Shown here in pieces: positions 59,219-64,000 of a stretch of 64,000 bases of DNA. The position numbers and the translations under genes were made by a program. Numbering within the stretch: position 1 is the first letter of the stretch; the number at the start of each line of letters is the position of its first letter. The stretch lies in the NCBI GenBank assembly GCA_030428945.1, contig JAUIEC010000015.1:1-64000 (forward strand), written 5' to 3'. This DNA comes from Phycisphaerae bacterium (GTDB lineage: Bacteria > Planctomycetota > Phycisphaerae > UBA1845 > Fen-1342). The notes under the pieces were generated by a model, which saw nothing but the letters and a program-made list of their open reading frames with translations, made no database searches and was not told the DNA's origin.

Positions 59219-62200
59219 TCAGCGGGCAGATTCTGCCGGCGCTTCGTCCGTTGCCGGCGCGAACCAGCGGTACACGCTCGGCAGCACCAGCAGGGTCAGG
59301 ATCGTCGAGGTCACCAGCCCGCCGATGACAACCAGGGCGAGCGGCCGCTGCACTTCGCTGCCGGTCCCGGTCGACAGCAGCAGCGGGATCAGCCCGAGGC
59401 CGGTGGTGATCGCGGTCATCAGCACCGGCCGGACCCGCAGGCAGGCGCCGCGGATCGAGGCATCGTCGATCGACGCGCCGTCGCGGACAAGCTGGTTCAG
59501 GCAGGTGATCAGCACCATGCCGTTCTCCAGGGCGATGCCGAACAGGGCGATGAAGCCGACCGACGCGGGCACGGACAGGTTCTCGCCGCCCAGCCACAGT
59601 CCGAGCACACCCCCGACCAGCGCCAGCGGGATGTTCAGCAGGATCAGCACCGCGTTGCGGACCGACCGGAAACTGCTGAACAGCAGCACGAAGATCGCGA
59701 TCAGGGTGACCGGCACGACCACCGCCAGCCGACGGTTCGCCTCCTGCTGCAGGCGGAACTGGCCGCCCCAGGTCGCCAGGTAGCCGGCCGGCAGATCGAC
59801 CTGGGCGTCGATCGCGGCCTGGGCTTCCTGCACGAAGCTGCCGATGTCGCGTCCGACGACGTTGCACTGTACGGTCACGAATCGCTGGCCCTGCTCGCGG
59901 GTGATCTGTCGCGGGCCGACGATCTCCTCGATGGTCGCCAGATCGGCCAGGGGGATCCGGAGTCCGTCCGGGCCGCTGACAAGGATGCGGCCGATCGCGG
60001 CGGGCGTGCTGCGCGCGGCGGGTGCGTAGCGGACCAGGATGTCGAAGCGACGGATGCCTTCGAAGACCTGTCCGGCGACCTCTCCGCCGACGGCGGCCCG
60101 GATGACCTGCTGAACGGCGGCGACGTTGACGCCGAAGCGGGCAATCGCGTCGCGGTCGACCCGGATCAGCAGTTGGGGAGCGCCGGAGACCTGGTCGACC
60201 TGGACGTCGGCCGCGCCGCGCAGTCGGCCGACGACGGCGGCGATGTCATCGGCCCGGTCGCGGAGCAGGTCGAGGTCCTCTCCGAACAGCTTGACCGCCA
60301 GTTCGGCCCGGACGCCTTCGAGCAGTTCGTCGACGGTCATTTCGATCGGCTGGGTCAGGTTGACCAGGACGCCGGGCAGACCGGCGAGGCGGTCGCGGAT
60401 GGCGTCCTCGATCGACGCGTGGGTGGTTCCGGCCGGCCATTCGCGGTCGGGCCCGAGCAGGACGAACATCTCGGCGCTGTTGATCGGATCGGTGTGCGCG
60501 CCGACCTCGCCGCGGCCGATGCGGGTGACGACTTCGCGGACGACCGGCAGGGTCAGCAGTCGTCGTTCGGCCAGCATGGTCAGGCGGGTGCTTTCGACGA
60601 GCGAGATCGAGGGGGCCATCGTCAGGCGGGCGACGAGGGTGCCTTCGCGCAGCCGGGGAGTGAACTCGGAACCGAGTTGCGGGTAGATCCACGCGCCAAC
60701 CGCCAGCAGCAGCAGCGCCAGGCCGACCGCGGCGGCCCGGAAGCGGACGAAGAACCGCAGCACCGGCCGGTAGGGCAGCAGCAGCAGTCGCACGACCAGT
60801 GGCTCGCGGGTCGCGGGGCTTCTCGGCCGGCCGACGAGCCAGGTGCAGAACGCGGGGGCCATCAGCAGGGCGAAGATCAGCGAACCGAGCATCGCCAGCG
60901 CGACCGTGGAGGCCAGGGGTCGGAAGGTCTTGCCTTCCACGCTCTGGAGGGCGAAGAGCGGCAGGAAGACGATGATGATGATGCCGATCGCGAAGGCGAC
61001 CGGCCGGGCGACCTCGCTGCAGGCGCGGGCGACGACCTGTGGATGGGGCTGATCGGGGTCGGCGTTGCGCAAGCGGCGGTCGACGTTCTCGACCATGACG
61101 ATCGTGCCGTCGACCATCATGCCGATCGCGATCGCGAGTCCGCCCAGCGACATCAGGTTGGCGGAGATGCCGAGGTAGCGCATCAGGATGAACGCGAACA
61201 GGACCGAGAACGGAATCGAAAGGGCCACGACGATGCTCGGCCGCAGGGCGCCCATGAAGACCAGCAGCACGAGGGCCACCAGGCCGATGCCCTGGACCAG
61301 GGCGTTGCTGACGGTCGCGACGGCGGCCCGGACAATGCTCTTCTGCTCGTAGTAGGGCACGATGCGGACACCGTCGGGAAGGATGCCGTTGATCTCGGCC
61401 AGCTTGCGCTCGACGCGATCGATGACCGACGACGAATTGCTGCCGAACAGCTTGATCACCATGCCGGCGATCACTTCGCCGGTGCCGTTGCGGGTCTGGA
61501 CGCCGCGGCGGACCGCGCCGCCGATGCGGATGTCGGCGATCTGGCGCAGGTAGACCGGGCGGCCGTCGACCGTGCGGATCACGATCGACGCCAGGTCATC
61601 GATCCCGGTCGCCAGGCCGAACGAACGGACGACGAACTCCTCGGCGTTCTTCTCGATGAACTGGGCGCCGACGTTCAGGTTGTTGGCCCGGATCTGGTCG
61701 ATCACCTCCGCGAGCGTGACGTCGTAGCGGAGCAGGGCGGCCGGGTCGACCACCGCGTGAAACTGCTTCTCCCACCCGCCGATCCCGAGCACCTCGGTGA
61801 CGCCCGGCACGGTCTGGAGGTGGAACTTGACGATCCAGTCCTGCAGCGTGCGCAGTTCGGTCAGGTCGTACTGGCCGGTGGTGTCCTCGAGGTAGTAGAA
61901 CAGCACCAGGCCCATGCCGGTCGAGATCGGCCCCATCTCCGGTTCGCCAAAACCGTCCGGAATCTGCCCGCGGGCCTGTTGCAGGCGCTCGTTGACGAGT
62001 TGCCGGCAGAAGTAGATGCCCAGCCCGTCCTCGAAGTAGACGTTGACGACCGACAGGCCGAAGTTCGAGACCGACCGGACCCGCTCGACGCCCGGCAGGC
62101 CCGCCATGGCCGCTTCGACCGGATAGGTGACGTACTGCTCGACCTCTTCCGGGGCCAGCCCCTCGGTGACCGTGAAGACCTGCACGAGGTTGGGCGAGAC

Positions 62201-62323
62201 GTCGGGGAACGCGTCGACGGGCAACTGCCGATAGCTGTAGTACCCCCCGGCCATCACCAGGACGGATGCCAGCAGAACCAGCAGGCGGTTCTCCAGTCCG
62301 AATCGAATCAGGGGCGGGATCAT
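59219..62323 (-). CDS. Heavy-metal efflux RND pump (CusA/CzcA family)
   Basis: 1034 residues, full length, with twelve membrane helices and two large periplasmic loops. The helix 4 motif is SLGGLAIAIGMMVDGTIVMVEN, with the proton-relay Asp; its first part matches CusA more than CzcA. ALENGMVLITCLNQLVRDG closes the second half. It expels metal cations through an adaptor and outer channel, driven by protons. The metal is uncertain: the pump looks CusA-like (copper or silver), while the adaptor has a His-rich start typical of zinc/cobalt systems. It starts at ATG 62321-62323, 11 bases after the adaptor stop. Confidence 0.94.
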   Translation of the reverse strand: MIPPLIRFGLENRLLVLLASVLVMAGGYYSYRQLPVDAFPDVSPNLVQVFTVTEGLAPEEVEQYVTYPVEAAMAGLPGVERVRSVSNFGLSVVNVYFEDGLGIYFCRQLVNERLQQARGQIPDGFGEPEMGPISTGMGLVLFYYLEDTTGQYDLTELRTLQDWIVKFHLQTVPGVTEVLGIGGWEKQFHAVVDPAALLRYDVTLAEVIDQIRANNLNVGAQFIEKNAEEFVVRSFGLATGIDDLASIVIRTVDGRPVYLRQIADIRIGGAVRRGVQTRNGTGEVIAGMVIKLFGSNSSSVIDRVERKLAEINGILPDGVRIVPYYEQKSIVRAAVATVSNALVQGIGLVALVLLVFMGALRPSIVVALSIPFSVLFAFILMRYLGISANLMSLGGLAIAIGMMVDGTIVMVENVDRRLRNADPDQPHPQVVARACSEVARPVAFAIGIIIIVFLPLFALQSVEGKTFRPLASTVALAMLGSLIFALLMAPAFCTWLVGRPRSPATREPLVVRLLLLPYRPVLRFFVRFRAAAVGLALLLLAVGAWIYPQLGSEFTPRLREGTLVARLTMAPSISLVESTRLTMLAERRLLTLPVVREVVTRIGRGEVGAHTDPINSAEMFVLLGPDREWPAGTTHASIEDAIRDRLAGLPGVLVNLTQPIEMTVDELLEGVRAELAVKLFGEDLDLLRDRADDIAAVVGRLRGAADVQVDQVSGAPQLLIRVDRDAIARFGVNVAAVQQVIRAAVGGEVAGQVFEGIRRFDILVRYAPAARSTPAAIGRILVSGPDGLRIPLADLATIEEIVGPRQITREQGQRFVTVQCNVVGRDIGSFVQEAQAAIDAQVDLPAGYLATWGGQFRLQQEANRRLAVVVPVTLIAIFVLLFSSFRSVRNAVLILLNIPLALVGGVLGLWLGGENLSVPASVGFIALFGIALENGMVLITCLNQLVRDGASIDDASIRGACLRVRPVLMTAITTGLGLIPLLLSTGTGSEVQRPLALVVIGGLVTSTILTLLVLPSVYRWFAPATDEAPAESAR

Positions 62324-62334
62324 GCGCGCTCCGT

Positions 62335-63636
62335 TCAGTGTGCGTGGCCGTCGCCGGCAAAGCTCTCCCGGCTGTGTTCGGCCTTGAGCAGGAACGCGCC
62401 CTCGGTCGCAAGCCGCGTGCCGGCCGCCAGCCCGGAAAGGACTTCGACATGCGTCAGGCCGACCTGCCCCAGTCGCACGGCCCGCGGCGCGAAGCCGCGC
62501 GGGACTTCGACGAACACGACGGTCTGCCCATCCAGCATCTGGAGTGCCTGGCGCGGAATCGCGACCGCGGCGTCGACGCGCTCGACCACGACTTCGGCGG
62601 TGACGAACAGGCCCGGCCGCCAGGTTCCGTCGGGGTTGGCGAGCGTGGCCCGCGCGCTGGCGGTCCGGGTGGTCTCCTCGACCAGCGGGCTGAGGTACTC
62701 GATCGTTGCGGTCGTCTGTCCGACCGACGGGGCGGTGACCGTGACGGTCTGGCCGGGCCGGATGTGGGCCAGGTCCTGCGGGTAGACGGTCAGGTCGACC
62801 CAGACCGTCCGCAGGTCGGCCAGCAGAAACACGTCGGACGTGGTCGTGACCAGTTCGCCCAGCGCGATGTGCCGCTCGACCACGCGCCCGGAGAACGGCG
62901 CCCGCAGTTCGTAGATCAGCAGTTCTTCCTCGTCCTGCTGCAGGATCAGGTCCAGTTCGTCATGCGTCAGGCCGTAGGTGTGCAGGCGGACGTCGGCCGC
63001 CCGCAGGGCGATGCGGGCCTCGGCCACGTCCCGCTCGACCGCGATGAAATCCAGGTCGGCCACCACGCCGCGGGCCCGCAGTTCCTGGTCGGCCCGCAGC
63101 GTGGCCTCGGCGACCGTCGCCCGCTGGCGTGCGGCCAGGTAGCGGGCCTTGGCTTCGGCCAGTTCCCGGCTTTCGAGCACGGCCATCACGTCACCGGCGG
63201 CGACCTGGTCGCCGATGCCCTGGCGAACGTCGCGGACGATGCCGCCAACGCGCGGCACGATGTGGGCCAGGCGTTCGGGATTCAGCAGCACTTCGCCGGA
63301 CAGGCTGCGGGTCAGTTGCAGCGTCCGCGGGCCGGCCGCCTGCACGCGAACGCCGACCTCCCGCATGACCTCCTCGGAAATCTCGATCGGGGGTTCGTCC
63401 TCGTGCGCCGCGGACCCGTGGTCGTGCCCGGCGTCATGCGCGTGATCGTGCGGGTCGGCATCCGCGTGGTCGTCGATCTCGTCGTGGTCGTCCGCATCGT
63501 GAGTGGCGGTCGACGCGGGCCCCGGCAGCCAGGTGTGCAGAGCGCCCTGCCGGTGCGCGATCAGCAGAGCACCGCCGGCAAGCAGCACGCCGCCGACCAG
63601 GCCGGCGGTCAGCCAGAGCAGGGGGGATGTCTTCAT
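62335..63636 (-). CDS. RND efflux periplasmic adaptor (CzcB/CusB-like)
   Basis: 433 residues. One N-terminal helix (LLWLTAGLVGGVLLAGGALLI) is followed by a His/Asp-rich region (HDHAHDAGHDHGSAAHEDE) that likely binds or buffers metal. The adaptor then shows barrel, lipoyl and hairpin parts: GVRVQAAGPRTLQLTR, GGIVRDVRQGIGDQVAAGD, a helical hairpin with LAEAKARYLAARQRATVAEA, then APFSGRVVERHIALGELV. It joins the pump to the TolC-like channel. Its ATG overlaps the stop of the upstream channel gene (ATGA), so the genes form one operon. Confidence 0.93.
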   Translation of the reverse strand: MKTSPLLWLTAGLVGGVLLAGGALLIAHRQGALHTWLPGPASTATHDADDHDEIDDHADADPHDHAHDAGHDHGSAAHEDEPPIEISEEVMREVGVRVQAAGPRTLQLTRSLSGEVLLNPERLAHIVPRVGGIVRDVRQGIGDQVAAGDVMAVLESRELAEAKARYLAARQRATVAEATLRADQELRARGVVADLDFIAVERDVAEARIALRAADVRLHTYGLTHDELDLILQQDEEELLIYELRAPFSGRVVERHIALGELVTTTSDVFLLADLRTVWVDLTVYPQDLAHIRPGQTVTVTAPSVGQTTATIEYLSPLVEETTRTASARATLANPDGTWRPGLFVTAEVVVERVDAAVAIPRQALQMLDGQTVVFVEVPRGFAPRAVRLGQVGLTHVEVLSGLAAGTRLATEGAFLLKAEHSRESFAGDGHAH

Positions 63637-64000
63637 GACTGGCCCTCGATCGGAACATCGGTGATCGTTGTCGGTCGGGTCGTGGTCGGCGGTTTGCCGT
63701 CGGACGGCGGCAGCAGGTCCGCCAGCGGCAGGCCGACCGTGCGTTCGAGGACCGGGACGACCGCGGCCGCCTGCTGCAGCGCGGCGGCCTGGTCCTGGCG
63801 GGCGGCGAGGTAGGCCCGCTCGGCATCCAGCACCGAGAGGATCGACGACTTGCCCGCCCGATACGAGTCGCGCGACATTTCGAGGCTGCGGTGCGCCTGG
63901 GGGACGACTTTCTCAGCGTAGAAGCGGGCCAGTTCCCAGGCGGTGCGGGCCTGGTCGGTCGCCTGGCGGACTTCCTGGCGAACGGATCGTTCGAGCCCTT
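63633..64000 (-). CDS. Outer-membrane efflux channel (TolC/CzcC-like), C-terminal part
   Basis: Partial; the gene enters from beyond 64000 and stops at TGA 63633-63635. The visible 122 codons carry the last coiled-coil hairpin of the TolC fold: ERSVRQEVRQATDQARTAWE, ARFYAEKVVPQAHRSLEMSRD, YRAGKSSILSVLDAERAYLAARQDQ, with the family form YxxGxxxxxxVLxAxR. A proline/threonine tail ends it. First known gene of the tripartite metal efflux operon. Confidence 0.88.
   Translation of the reverse strand, partial: GLERSVRQEVRQATDQARTAWELARFYAEKVVPQAHRSLEMSRDSYRAGKSSILSVLDAERAYLAARQDQAAALQQAAAVVPVLERTVGLPLADLLPPSDGKPPTTTRPTTITDVPIEGQS

Noticed and set aside
59030..62785. Plus-strand open frame of 1251 codons antisense to the RND pump gene
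   Set aside because: Asp/Gln/Arg-rich shadow of a GC-rich gene; the minus strand encodes an intact, well-known pump.

Overview
The window is high-GC DNA from a free-living bacterium, most likely a planctomycete and perhaps close to the Phycisphaerae. The reasons are a large set of secreted proteins ending in paired dockerin-like calcium loops (GDxDxDGxVDLxDLAxLLAxFG), Thr/Asn/Asp-rich lipoproteins, a PEP-CTERM protein, a HAF-repeat protein, an ECF sigma factor beside a TPR-CHAT protein, and an F1Fo ATP synthase operon whose subunits b and c carry signal-peptide-like N-termini. The lineage is inferred from style; there is no rRNA gene to confirm it.

Layout. 1-2.6 kb: the tail of a calcium-repeat/dockerin protein and its terminator, then about 2 kb without a credible protein. 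Within that stretch a minus-strand promoter (2048-2075) and a strong minus-strand intrinsic terminator (969-999) bracket about 1.07 kb of hairpin-rich sequence, read here as a candidate long structured RNA. 2.6-10.6 kb: PhoH-family NTPase, MoxR ATPase, a methyltransferase, a membrane protein and two lipoproteins. 10.8-13.3 kb: tRNA-His, a dockerin protein, tRNA-Arg, a small unknown gene and an integrase remnant. 13.3-18.2 kb: an HTH-like protein divergent from a PEP-CTERM protein with an operator-like palindrome between them, then fumC and a zinc-ribbon membrane protein. 18.3-25.8 kb: ATP synthase operon (two small membrane subunits, then atpB-E-F-H-A-G-D) with a promoter and a terminator but no atpC. 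26.2-34 kb: a channel-like protein with an NAD-binding domain, a GNAT enzyme, a HAF-repeat protein, a sugar-binding-like lipoprotein, a histone-H1-like/DksA fusion and lspA. 34.2-38 kb: tRNA-Pro, a GT-C-like membrane protein and an Asn-rich repeat lipoprotein.

38.3-43.8 kb is a compact four-gene unit: ECF sigma factor, small anti-sigma-like protein, 941-residue TPR-CHAT protease-like protein, and a secreted subtilisin with a dockerin tail that overlaps the CHAT gene by ATGA. It looks like a regulated proteolysis or conflict module. 43.9-57 kb: a Crp/Fnr regulator with a matching palindrome just downstream, three large dockerin-bearing exoproteins, a glycosyltransferase and small membrane or lipoprotein genes. 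57-64 kb: an MFS transporter, a CAP-domain lipoprotein and a heavy-metal RND efflux operon (TolC-type, adaptor, pump) running off the end.

Intergenic spaces carry a dispersed repeat mosaic. One part is an inverted-repeat element (GGTGCGTCATCGACGC ... GCGTCGATGCCGCACC, five copies). The others are arrays of GGGAGCSA, GGGAACA and AAGCAAGT words. In two places these combine into the same composite of about 300-430 bp, with hairpins that keep pairing although their sequence differs. This repeat family and the candidate long RNA are the least explained parts of the window.
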